64,000 bases of DNA from Prochlorococcus sp. MIT 1223 (GTDB taxonomy: Bacteria; Cyanobacteriota; Cyanobacteriia; PCC-6307; Cyanobiaceae). Below are positions 35,729 through 44,752 of the stretch, piece by piece. How positions within the stretch are numbered: position 1 is the first letter of the stretch; each line of letters begins with the position of its first letter. The DNA is taken from assembly GCF_034092465.1 (NCBI RefSeq), contig NZ_CP139303.1:1082865-1146864 (forward strand), in the 5' to 3' direction. The notes beneath the pieces were generated by a model. It was not told the origin of the DNA. It was given only the letters and a program-made list of their open reading frames with translations, and made no database searches. The position numbers were made by a program, and so were the translations under genes.

Positions 35729-35742
35729 GTATAAATGACTAC
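35729..35742. promoter_or_regulatory. NtcA-type box 2 (GTA-N8-TAC)
   Basis: GTATAAATGACTAC is a second perfect consensus match, 46 bases from the first. Reading towards nirA, an AT-rich TATAAA element follows about 24 bases away. Two boxes between divergent genes suggest that each promoter may have its own NtcA site; a chance match is possible in AT-rich DNA. Confidence 0.55.
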
Positions 35743-35787
35743 CTAAAGCGGTACCTGTTTTTTGCTATTTACTAATCAACTTGATCA

Positions 35788-36669
35788 ATGATATTGGCGT
35801 CCGATTTCACCAAAAGCTGTAATAGTTCCTCTTTTCAGCATTTCCCAGACGTGCTTCATCGCAGCCAGGTCTCTATGAAAAGTGGTCTTAAATTTTCGAG
35901 TTCTTTTCACTTTATGAATTCTCAAGTCACTAATTATAATGTTAATAGTATACATAGTTCCTCTATAATTTCTTCGTATAATAAAAACAAAACTAATTTT
36001 AGCTCAACATCTTTATCTAAAAAAAATCCGTTGCGAATGATACCAAAAATTAAGAATGTTAGTCCATTTCGAAGCTTGAGATTAATTATACATGGCTCAT
36101 CAGGAGGTTATATCCACCCATTAGTAAATTACGTCATCAAACAAGTAGAATATCTTAGAGGGTCTAGTGTTGATCTAGAAGTACTCACACAAAAGAAACC
36201 TAAACATTCAAGATCTTCTTCTGTTCTAGTGGTTCCATTATTGTTACTGCCTGGCAAACATGTGCAACATGATATTCCTCAAATATGTAAACGTTTAAAT
36301 CATGAAGGGATAAATACACAATTACTGCCTTTTTTAGGTTGCTGGTACCAATGGATTTCAATATTAAAATATTTCATTAATATTGAATCCCAAATCGGAA
36401 AACCTATACTACTTCATCATCCATTAAATAATAGTATTGGTTCAAGTTATTTAGAAAAGTTAAACAGAACATTAAAAATACCCATTGAGCCATGGAGCAA
36501 ATGGAGTAAATTAAGAGAAAAAGAAGATCCAATATATACCCCAATTCCTTTTTCATTAACACCTAATAAAAATACAAAAAATTTAAGAACACATGACTCA
36601 ATTTCATCTTTATTAGAAATTGATATCTTCTTATTTGGATTAATTAATATTTTGACTCACTTACCATGA
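35788..36669 (+). CDS. CbiX/SirB-like chelatase, probably for siroheme
   Basis: The open frame has 293 residues. From about residue 97 it resembles the CbiX/SirB chelatases: LRLIIHGSSGG carries the first metal-binding His (102), and VVPLLLLPGKHVQHDIPQI carries the second (158). These enzymes insert Fe or Co into sirohydrochlorin. The gene overlaps cobA by 4 bases and faces nirA, so iron insertion for the nitrite reductase siroheme is the likely job. Residues 1-83 are Ser/Asn-rich and unlike the family; the true start may be the ATG at 36037, giving about 210 residues. Confidence 0.72.
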   Translation: MILASDFTKSCNSSSFQHFPDVLHRSQVSMKSGLKFSSSFHFMNSQVTNYNVNSIHSSSIISSYNKNKTNFSSTSLSKKNPLRMIPKIKNVSPFRSLRLIIHGSSGGYIHPLVNYVIKQVEYLRGSSVDLEVLTQKKPKHSRSSSVLVVPLLLLPGKHVQHDIPQICKRLNHEGINTQLLPFLGCWYQWISILKYFINIESQIGKPILLHHPLNNSIGSSYLEKLNRTLKIPIEPWSKWSKLREKEDPIYTPIPFSLTPNKNTKNLRTHDSISSLLEIDIFLFGLINILTHLP

Positions 36670-37481
36670 AAAAAAACAATAATGGAACAATTTATTTAGT
36701 AGGAGCAGGTCCAGGAGATCCTGATTTACTAACAGTCAAAGCAAAAAGATTGCTAACTGAATGTGATGCCTTGGTTTATGACGCTTTAATACCAAAAGAA
36801 TTTCTCAAATATACTCCTGATTCATGTAGACATTTTTTTGTTGGCAAAAGACGTGGTAACCATTCACTTGATCAAAAGCAAATCAACAAATTCTTAGTGG
36901 AAATATCAAAAGACCACAATTCTGTAGTGCGTCTTAAAGGTGGAGATCCTTTCTTGTTTGGTCGAGGGTGTGAAGAAGCAGAGTGGCTAATTAAACATAA
37001 TATTCAGGTTCAAGTAGTACCTGGTATTACTTCAGGTATGGCGGCACCTACTTACATGGGAATTCCTTTAACACATAGGGAAACAGCATCGTCAGTTACA
37101 TTCGTGACAGGTCATGAGGGAAAGGACAAAAAACATTCTTCAGTAAAGTGGCGTAGACTTGCAAACGCCTCAGATGGAATAGTCATTTATATGGGTATGC
37201 ATAATCTTAATTACATTATTAATGAGCTGATTGCTGGTGGTTTAGATCCTGAAACGCCATCAGCCATAATTCATCAAGCGACGTTAGCCAATCAGCAATA
37301 TATCAAAGCACCATTAAATAAACTTTTACTAAAACAGAGATATAGAGGTATAGAATCTCCTTCCATAATAGTAATTGGGAAAGTAATTACTCATCAAATT
37401 AAAAAATGTGCACCTGAACCTACAGGTTTGAATTTGTCTAAGCTAAATAATTTAATAGCGTTAAAAGCAAAGCTTATCTAA
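36666..37481 (+). CDS. cobA: Uroporphyrinogen-III C-methyltransferase
   Basis: This 271-residue SAM-dependent enzyme makes precorrin-2, the branch point to siroheme and cobalamin. The motifs are VYLVGAGPGDPDLLTVKA-like at the start (IYLVGAGPGDPDLLTVKAKR), VVRLKGGDPFLFGRG and VVPGITSGMAAP. It has only the methyltransferase domain, without the CysG dehydrogenase/chelatase part, so the upstream CbiX-like gene complements it. The ATGA overlap indicates translational coupling with that gene. Confidence 0.95.
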   Translation: MKKNNNGTIYLVGAGPGDPDLLTVKAKRLLTECDALVYDALIPKEFLKYTPDSCRHFFVGKRRGNHSLDQKQINKFLVEISKDHNSVVRLKGGDPFLFGRGCEEAEWLIKHNIQVQVVPGITSGMAAPTYMGIPLTHRETASSVTFVTGHEGKDKKHSSVKWRRLANASDGIVIYMGMHNLNYIINELIAGGLDPETPSAIIHQATLANQQYIKAPLNKLLLKQRYRGIESPSIIVIGKVITHQIKKCAPEPTGLNLSKLNNLIALKAKLI

Positions 37482-37606
37482 TTTTTAAATTCGAAAGAAA
37501 TTGTCTATCACGATCTGTATGCAATACATTCCAAAGTACTTTTACTTTGTAGTTACTCCTCTATCTAAATGTGCTTATATCCGCTGTCCTGTAATAGATC
37601 TTGAGC

Positions 37607-38863
37607 TTAAGTAGTATAATCTGCATTTATCCTTATATATTCCTCCGATAAGTCACAACCCCAAGCTACGGCCTCTCCTTTACCTTTGCCAACTTTAAGT
37701 CGAATTGTAATTGAATTATTCTGCAAATAATTATCGTTAAATTTCTCCTTCATATACTCTGAAACTTTAGAACGATCAAAAAGAATTGGTTCGCCTCTGC
37801 TAACTAATTGAAAAGATCCAATCCATAAATCAATTTCGTCGGATGATAATGGCACTCCTGCTCTTCCAGTAGCAGCTACAATCCTTCCCCAATTTGGATC
37901 ATGTCCATTAATCGCTGTCTTAACTAATGAAGAACTAATAATTGTTCTGGCTATCAAGCGCGCATCTTCCGAAGTTTTACAACCTTCTACTTTAATCTCA
38001 AGCAAAGAATTTGCTCCTTCACCATCTCTAGCAATAGCTTTGGCTAAATGTTGAGATGTCTTGAGTAATCCCATTTCTATATGTTCTAGGAATTTATCTG
38101 CAACAGGTTCACCAGAAGAAAAGGCTAAAAAAGAATCATTAGTACTTGTATCTCCATCAACGCTAATTGCATTAAAAGAAGAGTTCACAACTCGTTGGAT
38201 CATTGTCGACCATAAATCAAAAGATACACCAACATCACAAGTTAAGTATGCAAGCATCGTTGCCATATTGGGGTGAATCATACCTGAACCTTTTGCCATA
38301 CCTCCGATTCGGACTCGTCTGCCATCTACAAATGATTCATAGGCTATTTGTTTATCAACAAGATCTGTTGTAAGAATTGCTTGAGCAGCATTATTACCAC
38401 CAGAATCATCTAAACTAGAAACAAGTTTTTCCAATCCATTTAATAATTTTTGCATAGGTATTGCTTCGCCTATGACACCTGTCGAACACATCAAAACTTG
38501 CGAAGTAGGTAAACCTAAGTGATCTGACAAATCATTAATAGCTCTATAAGAGTCAATAAATGCTTGTTTACCTATACAAGCATTGGCTTGACCAGAGTTA
38601 ATAAGAACAGCTCTAACTTTACCTGCGCATTCTTTAAGCTTTTGTTGACAAATATCTACACATGCAGCACGAATTGAAGATTGCGTAAAAGTGCCTGCAC
38701 AAATAGCATCCTTTGGAGCCAAGAGTAGGGCTAAGTCTAATTTACCAGAGCTTTTTAAACCAGATTTTATTCCAGCAGCTCTATATCCTAACGGACTAGT
38801 TATACCTCCACTAATAGGAGACCATAATGATGGGGGGGAAGGAGTCACAACCTTCAAGAACAA
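37607..38863 (-). CDS. argJ: ArgJ, glutamate N-acetyltransferase / amino-acid acetyltransferase
   Basis: The 418-residue precursor has the self-cleavage motif in GSGMIHPNMATMLAYL, where the peptide bond before Thr is cut to give alpha and beta chains with Thr as nucleophile. It recycles the acetyl group between ornithine and glutamate in arginine synthesis. The ending NADYTT is typical. It is divergent from coaE with 28 bases between the starts. Confidence 0.96.
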   Translation of the reverse strand: MFLKVVTPSPPSLWSPISGGITSPLGYRAAGIKSGLKSSGKLDLALLLAPKDAICAGTFTQSSIRAACVDICQQKLKECAGKVRAVLINSGQANACIGKQAFIDSYRAINDLSDHLGLPTSQVLMCSTGVIGEAIPMQKLLNGLEKLVSSLDDSGGNNAAQAILTTDLVDKQIAYESFVDGRRVRIGGMAKGSGMIHPNMATMLAYLTCDVGVSFDLWSTMIQRVVNSSFNAISVDGDTSTNDSFLAFSSGEPVADKFLEHIEMGLLKTSQHLAKAIARDGEGANSLLEIKVEGCKTSEDARLIARTIISSSLVKTAINGHDPNWGRIVAATGRAGVPLSSDEIDLWIGSFQLVSRGEPILFDRSKVSEYMKEKFNDNYLQNNSITIRLKVGKGKGEAVAWGCDLSEEYIRINADYTT

Positions 38864-38891
38864 ACTTCATTAATACTCATCGTGATCCATT

Positions 38892-39512
38892 ATGGAAAAG
38901 TTTCAAGAAGAAATTGACATCCCTAAATGTATAGGAGACCAAAGGCGTATTGGCATCACAGGTGGTATAGCCAGTGGTAAAAGTACTATTGGAAGTTATC
39001 TAGAGAAAATTAAAAATCTTCCAATTTTAGATGCTGATGTTTTTTCAAGAGAAGCTCTCAAGCCAGGAACTAATGCTTATCACTCGGTAATTCAAAGATA
39101 TAAAACAGGAGTTCTCAAAAACAAACTTATAGATAGAAAAGTACTTTCTAAGATTATCTTTAATGATGCAAATGAGCGATTATGGTTAGAAAGTCTTATT
39201 CATCCGATAATTTACAATAAGTTTTCAGAGGCAATACAATGTCATCAACAATCAAAAATCCTAATAATGATAGTGCCATTATTATTAGAAGCAAATTTCA
39301 CAGATTTATGTACCGAAGTATGGGTAGTTAATTGTTCTAAAGAGCAACAATTAAAAAGACTTATAACGAGAGATAGTTTAAATAAAGATGAAGCCATTAA
39401 AAAAATAGAGGCCCAATGGCCATTGGAAAAAAAAATAAAATTTGCTAATTTTGTTATTGATAATTCTTCTGAATCAAACGTATGGAAGGAACAAATAGAC
39501 AATTTAATTTAA
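38892..39512 (+). CDS. coaE: Dephospho-CoA kinase
   Basis: This 206-residue P-loop kinase catalyses the last step of coenzyme A synthesis. GITGGIASGKSTIGSYL is the Walker A loop, LDADVFSRE follows, and VVPLLLEANF and WVVNCSKEQQLKRLITRD are typical family segments. Length and motifs are normal. It is convergent with gatB, with a 4-base overlap. Confidence 0.94.
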   Translation: MEKFQEEIDIPKCIGDQRRIGITGGIASGKSTIGSYLEKIKNLPILDADVFSREALKPGTNAYHSVIQRYKTGVLKNKLIDRKVLSKIIFNDANERLWLESLIHPIIYNKFSEAIQCHQQSKILIMIVPLLLEANFTDLCTEVWVVNCSKEQQLKRLITRDSLNKDEAIKKIEAQWPLEKKIKFANFVIDNSSESNVWKEQIDNLI

Positions 39513-40984
39513 GATGAGAGCTTCTTGCTTAATATTTGATTAGCCTTTTTGGGATCGGCTTTACCTTTTGTTTCTTTCATTAACTGACCAATAAAAAATC
39601 CTTGCAGTTTTGTCTTTCCTTCACGGAATGCTTGCACTTCATCAGGATGATTAATCAAGATTCTATCAATAATCTCTGCAAGAAGATCGGAATCACTAAT
39701 CATTCCTAGTCCACGTTTATCAACTATCTCTAAAGGAGATCCACCTTGATTCATTAATTCAGGCAAGATATCTTTTGCGATCTTGCCACTAATCTGCCCG
39801 TTAATTATCATCTTAACCATTTCAGCCAGTTGATCTGCTTTAAAAGGAAGGTCTTCAAAGCTCTGCTTAGTTGCTTTTAAATGAGCTGAAATATCGCCAG
39901 TAATCCAATTACATGCTGCTTTAGGTTCAGCACCAGCTGCTACAGCATTTTCGAAATAAATAGCCATACCAGATTCATCAGTTAACACTCGAGCGTCATA
40001 CATTGAAAGGGCATATTCTTTGGCATACCGATATCTTTTAGCGGATGGCAACTCAGGTAATTCAGAAGACCACAGTTGAAGCAATTCTTTTGTGATCTCA
40101 ATAGGTCCCAAATCAGGATCAGGAAAATAACGATAATCACTACTACCCTCTTTTGACCTCATGCTCTTAGTTAATTGCTTACTTTCATCCCAAAGACGTG
40201 TTTCTTGAATCACTGATTCTCCAGCTTCATACGCTTTAATTTGTCGTTCTATCTCATATTCACAAGCTTTCTGAATAGCCGAAAAAGAATTCATATTCTT
40301 TATTTCTACCTTTGTCCCAAAAGGAGCTGTGGAACTAGGCCTCACTGAAATATTAACGTCACATCTCAAAGAGCCTTCTTGCATATTCCCATCAGATACG
40401 CCTAAATATCTAACAATTCTTCTTATTTCTGCAGCATACTCTGACGCTTCTCTCCCAGTTCTAAGATCAGGCTTACTAACTATTTCTGCTAGAGCAACCC
40501 CAGCTCGATTGTAATCAACAAGAGAATGTGTAGAACCTGCTAATCGATCACTTCCGGCATGGACTAATTTGCCTGCATCTTCTTCCATATGAAGACGCTC
40601 AATGCCTATTTTTTTTATATAGGTTTCTTTCCCTTTTTCAGCAACTTCAACTTCAATCCAACCATTCTCAGCTATTGGCTCATCAAATTGAGAAATCTGA
40701 TAATTTTTTGGTAAATCAGGATAAAAATATTGTTTCCTATCAAATTTACTGTGCTCAGCAATGTGTAAATTTAAAGCTAAGGATGCTTTAACTGCATACT
40801 CCAATACTTTCTCATTCAAAACAGGGAGAGTTCCTGGCAATCCACAAACAACAGGATCAATATGAGTGTTAGGCTCATCACCAAAATTAGTAGATGCTGA
40901 AGTAAATATCTTGCTATTAGTTCCTAATTGAACATGTGTTTCCAATCCAATAACAGGCTGCCATGCACTATTGGTTTCAGACAT
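39509..40984 (-). CDS. gatB: Aspartyl/glutamyl-tRNA amidotransferase subunit B
   Basis: This 491-residue subunit of GatCAB corrects Glu-tRNA(Gln) to Gln-tRNA(Gln), needed because cyanobacteria lack GlnRS. GLETHVQLGTNSKIF at the start, the GLPGTLPVLN loop, the HMEEDAGKLVH region with metal/phosphate-binding residues and the C-terminal YqeY-like tRNA-binding domain (about 400-490) are all present. It is not adjacent to gatA or gatC. Confidence 0.97.
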   Translation of the reverse strand: MSETNSAWQPVIGLETHVQLGTNSKIFTSASTNFGDEPNTHIDPVVCGLPGTLPVLNEKVLEYAVKASLALNLHIAEHSKFDRKQYFYPDLPKNYQISQFDEPIAENGWIEVEVAEKGKETYIKKIGIERLHMEEDAGKLVHAGSDRLAGSTHSLVDYNRAGVALAEIVSKPDLRTGREASEYAAEIRRIVRYLGVSDGNMQEGSLRCDVNISVRPSSTAPFGTKVEIKNMNSFSAIQKACEYEIERQIKAYEAGESVIQETRLWDESKQLTKSMRSKEGSSDYRYFPDPDLGPIEITKELLQLWSSELPELPSAKRYRYAKEYALSMYDARVLTDESGMAIYFENAVAAGAEPKAACNWITGDISAHLKATKQSFEDLPFKADQLAEMVKMIINGQISGKIAKDILPELMNQGGSPLEIVDKRGLGMISDSDLLAEIIDRILINHPDEVQAFREGKTKLQGFFIGQLMKETKGKADPKKANQILSKKLSS

Positions 40985-41085
40985 TAATTTTGACTTAGAT
41001 GCTTAAATCTTATGGAATCAAGGTCCATTCAGGCTATATATGCTGAACTTAAACAAAACAAAACGCTACTTTCATACCCAATAAG

Positions 41086-42192
41086 ATGGGGGTTCATTCA
41101 ACAGACCAGTTACTAATTATTGGTGGTGGCTTAATGGGACTTTCTGTCGCTCATAGCCTTGCCAAGAAAGGAAAGAAGGTGATTATTTTTAGCCGAAGAA
41201 GGAATGAAGCTGCAGGCTTTGTAGCAGCGGGAATGCTTGCTCCTCATGCCGAAGGACTAACAGGACAGATGCTTAAACTAGGTAAATTAAGTCTTCAGCT
41301 TCAATCTAATTGGGTTGCAACAATTGAAAAAGATAGTGGTTTAGATTGTGGTTTAAGGAATTGTGGAATAGTTGTTCCATTTAGAAATTTTGCAGAAAGA
41401 GATAAATATCCAACTGCTCAATACGGAGAATTATTAGATCGAAATGCACTATTAAAGGAAGCCCCAGGCTTACATCCTCAATGGAAAAGCGGAATTATTT
41501 TTCATCAAGATGGTCAAATTGATAATCGACGTCTTTTAATGCGAGCACTTGAAAAAGCTTGCTTTGAATTAGGTGTGCAATTCCAAGAAGGGGTAAAAGT
41601 TCTCAAGTTAATTAATAGCTCTAAAGGATTTGAAGGTGTTCAAATTCAAAATGCAGAAGGAAAAATTAAATCTATTCATAGTAAAGAAGGTGTTTTATGT
41701 AGTGGTGCATGGGCAAAAGAATTACTCACAGACCTCCCAATATTTCCAGTAAAAGGACAAATGTTATCTATTCAAGGGCCTAGAAATGCACTTAAAAGAG
41801 TAATTTTTGGGCCAGGAACTTATTTAGTCCCTCGTCAAGACGGGTTAATTATTGTAGGAGCCACAAGTGAAAAAAATGCTGGATTCGATGAAGGATTAAC
41901 TCCAATTGGTCAAACCCAATTACAAGAGGGCATTAGCTCTCTTCTTCCAAAAGCAAGTAATTGGCCACATATGGAACGCTGGTGGGGATTTCGACCCTGC
42001 ACGCCTGATCAAAAGCCAATTCTAGGAGTTTCATCTATCAAAGGCCTCTGGCTGGCAACTGGCCACTATCGTAACGGGGTCTTGTTGTCAGCTATTACTT
42101 CATATCTTTTGCAAAAAATTATTTGCAACGAGAATCTAAATACAGAGGAAAAAGAAATTTTGAAAACTTTTAAATGGGATAGATTTCAATAA
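41086..42192 (+). CDS. thiO: ThiO-like FAD-dependent glycine oxidase
   Basis: The 368-residue amine oxidase starts with the FAD-binding LLIIGGGLMGLSVAHSLAKKG and contains AAGMLAPHAEG, characteristic of the ThiO/DAO group, plus GVLCSGAWAKEL and the C-terminal GHYRNGVLL. ThiO makes dehydroglycine for the thiazole half of thiamine. No thi genes are adjacent, so the thiamine role rests on family similarity. Confidence 0.85.
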   Translation: MGVHSTDQLLIIGGGLMGLSVAHSLAKKGKKVIIFSRRRNEAAGFVAAGMLAPHAEGLTGQMLKLGKLSLQLQSNWVATIEKDSGLDCGLRNCGIVVPFRNFAERDKYPTAQYGELLDRNALLKEAPGLHPQWKSGIIFHQDGQIDNRRLLMRALEKACFELGVQFQEGVKVLKLINSSKGFEGVQIQNAEGKIKSIHSKEGVLCSGAWAKELLTDLPIFPVKGQMLSIQGPRNALKRVIFGPGTYLVPRQDGLIIVGATSEKNAGFDEGLTPIGQTQLQEGISSLLPKASNWPHMERWWGFRPCTPDQKPILGVSSIKGLWLATGHYRNGVLLSAITSYLLQKIICNENLNTEEKEILKTFKWDRFQ

Positions 42193-42194
42193 TA

Positions 42195-42653
42195 TTATTC
42201 TTCCTTTCTCCATATTTGATCTGCTGGTGTCCAATCAGCAAGTTCAGAGCTTTCAAACCACAATGCAATCTCAAAATTTGCAGTATCTAGTCCATCTGAA
42301 CCATGAATTACATTTCGACCAATATTTACGGCCAAGTCACCACGAATAGTGCCAGGTTCAGCTTCTAAAGGTTTCGTTGCTCCTATTAACTTTCTTGCAC
42401 TAGATATAACACCATCTCCCTCCCAAACCATTGCAACCACAGGGCCACTTGTAATGAAAGCGACTAGATCAGAGAAAAAAGGACGATCTTTATGAACCCC
42501 ATAATGTTTTGAAGCCAATTGCGTGCTTGGTACTACTTGCTTAAGTCCTATTAATTTAAATCCTTTGCGTTCAAACCGTCCCAAAATCTCTCCAACCAAA
42601 CCACGTTGAACCCCATCAGGCTTAATCGCAATAAAAGTTCTTTCAGCAGACAT
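42195..42653 (-). CDS. ndk: Nucleoside diphosphate kinase
   Basis: The protein has 152 residues from the Met at 42653 ([19 protein letters not shown]), which is the family's usual start; the frame continues upstream for 26 codons without homology. The catalytic His is in RNVIHGSDG, preceded by GDLAVNIG. The enzyme equalises NTP pools. It is convergent with thiO (2 bases between ends). Confidence 0.97.
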   Translation of the reverse strand: MSAERTFIAIKPDGVQRGLVGEILGRFERKGFKLIGLKQVVPSTQLASKHYGVHKDRPFFSDLVAFITSGPVVAMVWEGDGVISSARKLIGATKPLEAEPGTIRGDLAVNIGRNVIHGSDGLDTANFEIALWFESSELADWTPADQIWRKEE

Positions 42654-42798
42654 AGAATCAAAAGGCCAGAATGAGGCTATCGTCATCTTCTGACCACCCA
42701 CTTGGCAAGCAAAATCTGACAAGAAATACAAGTTTTCTTAGATTTTGTCTAATAATTAAACAGCCAAATCATTATTTCAAACACAACTCTTTACTCTC

Positions 42799-44751
42799 TT
42801 GAACAAAGAAGGACTTACTTCTGAAGATACATGGAATGTTTCCCACAGCTCATCGTTATACGGGCTAAATCGTTGGGGTGAAAAATATTTTTCAATTAAT
42901 TCACTAGGAAATATCGTTGTAAAGCCAAAAGGAGAAAATGGAGAAACACTTGATCTCTTTGAACTGGTGAAAGAATTAGAAGGAAGAAATCTTAAATTGC
43001 CTTTATTAATTAGGTTTGATGACATTCTAGAAGATAGGATAAAAAGTATAAATACAGCATTTGAGCAAGCAATAAAAAAATATAAATATGAAGGCATCTA
43101 CCAAGGTGTCTATCCTGTCAAATGCAACCAACAGCAACAGGTTGTTGAAACGTTGATGAAATATGGACGACCATGGAATTTAGGATTGGAAGCCGGAAGC
43201 AAAGCCGAGCTCTTAATCGCTTTATCTTTGATTAGTGATCCAAAAGCTCTTTTAATTTGCAATGGATATAAAGATAAGAGGTATATAGAAACAAGTATTC
43301 TCGCTAGACAGCTAGGTCAGCAACCTATATTAGTTATCGAACAAGCAGATGAAGTAGAACGAATAATAAAAGCGAGTAAAGAGCTAGGTGCTGCACCCTT
43401 AATAGGTATTAGAGGGAAACTTTCAACTCAAAGTAATGGCAAATGGGGGGAGTCTATTGGAGATAAATCAAAATTTGGACTTTCTATTCCAGAAATATTG
43501 CAAACTGTGGAATCTCTCAAACAGGCGAACCTCCTTCACGAGTTAAGACTTTTACATTTCCATGTAGGAAGTCAAATCAATGACATAGCTATTTTTAAGG
43601 ATGCTTTGCAAGAAGCAGGGCAAATCTATATCGAACTAAATAAATTAGGTGCACCTATGGGATACCTCGATGTAGGCGGTGGCCTTGGAATCGACTATGA
43701 CGGGAGTCAAACGTCGACTGCAGCATCAACAAATTATTCTCTCCAAAATTATGCTAATGACGTAGTGGCAACTATTCAGGAGTGCTGCCTCGGTCGTGAT
43801 GTAAGTCCACCCAATTTAATTAGTGAAAGTGGTAGAGCAATAACTAGCCATTTTTCTGTACTTATTTTTAATATCCTTAGTGAAAGCAAAGTACCGTCAA
43901 ATGTTCCTTCAAAGCCTGATAGTCAAGAATGTCTCATCATTAAGAATCTAAGAGAAACACTCAATTCAATAAATGACTTTTCAGATAGCTCAAAAGTAAA
44001 GATAACTCAACTCCAAGAAGCCTGGACTGATGCTCTGAAATTCAAAGAAGATTCATTGGCTGCGTTTCGACTTGGTTATATGAGTATTTTAGAAAGATCC
44101 ACTGCAGAGCAATTAACCTGGGCATGTGCAAAGTCATTAATTAGAGAAGTTGAAAAAATAAATGGTCAAATCATTCCAAAAGAATTACAAGGTTTAAATT
44201 ACTATCTTGCAAGAACATATTATGCAAATCTTTCTATTTTTCGATCTGCACCAGACACATGGGCCATTAATCAACTTTTCCCAATTATGCCAATTCATAG
44301 ACTCAGGGAAAAACCAACAAACTTAGGAGATTTTGCTGATTTAACTTGTGATTCAGATGGAAAGCTATCAAGCTTTATAAATAATGGTCAAGTAAAGCCT
44401 TTGTTAGAACTACATGAGTTAAAAGCCGATGAAAGTTATTTAATAGGAATGTTTTTAGGAGGTGCATATCAAGAAGTAATGGGTAACTCTCATAATCTTT
44501 TTGGAAGCACTAATACTGCACATATTCGCTTATCTAATGAACGTAGCTATAAAGTAAATCATGTTATTCGAGCCGACAGTAAAGCCGATCTATTAGAGGC
44601 TATGGAACATAATCCTAAGCTTGTTCTAGAAAGACTAAGAATAGCTAGTGAGTTGGCAATTCAGGAACGCAGGTTAAGCATCAACGATGCACAACGGCTA
44701 ATGGAGCATATCGAAATTAGTCTAAGAGAAAGCACATACCTTCAAGAGTAA
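42799..44751 (+). CDS. speA: Biosynthetic arginine decarboxylase
   Basis: This 650-residue PLP enzyme makes agmatine, the first step to polyamines. The PLP lysine is in YPVKCNQQQQVV, HFHVGSQIND and DVGGGLGIDYDGS bind cofactor phosphate, and the long insertion of SpeA-type enzymes is present in the second half. The start is a TTG; no in-frame ATG lies close to the conserved SSLYGLNRWGEKYFS start. It is convergent with alaS, one base apart. Confidence 0.95.
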   Translation: MNKEGLTSEDTWNVSHSSSLYGLNRWGEKYFSINSLGNIVVKPKGENGETLDLFELVKELEGRNLKLPLLIRFDDILEDRIKSINTAFEQAIKKYKYEGIYQGVYPVKCNQQQQVVETLMKYGRPWNLGLEAGSKAELLIALSLISDPKALLICNGYKDKRYIETSILARQLGQQPILVIEQADEVERIIKASKELGAAPLIGIRGKLSTQSNGKWGESIGDKSKFGLSIPEILQTVESLKQANLLHELRLLHFHVGSQINDIAIFKDALQEAGQIYIELNKLGAPMGYLDVGGGLGIDYDGSQTSTAASTNYSLQNYANDVVATIQECCLGRDVSPPNLISESGRAITSHFSVLIFNILSESKVPSNVPSKPDSQECLIIKNLRETLNSINDFSDSSKVKITQLQEAWTDALKFKEDSLAAFRLGYMSILERSTAEQLTWACAKSLIREVEKINGQIIPKELQGLNYYLARTYYANLSIFRSAPDTWAINQLFPIMPIHRLREKPTNLGDFADLTCDSDGKLSSFINNGQVKPLLELHELKADESYLIGMFLGGAYQEVMGNSHNLFGSTNTAHIRLSNERSYKVNHVIRADSKADLLEAMEHNPKLVLERLRIASELAIQERRLSINDAQRLMEHIEISLRESTYLQE

Positions 44752-44752
44752 A

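Noticed and set aside
42654-42731. 26-residue N-terminal extension of Ndk
   Set aside because: The family starts at [14 protein letters not shown]; the extension has no homology.
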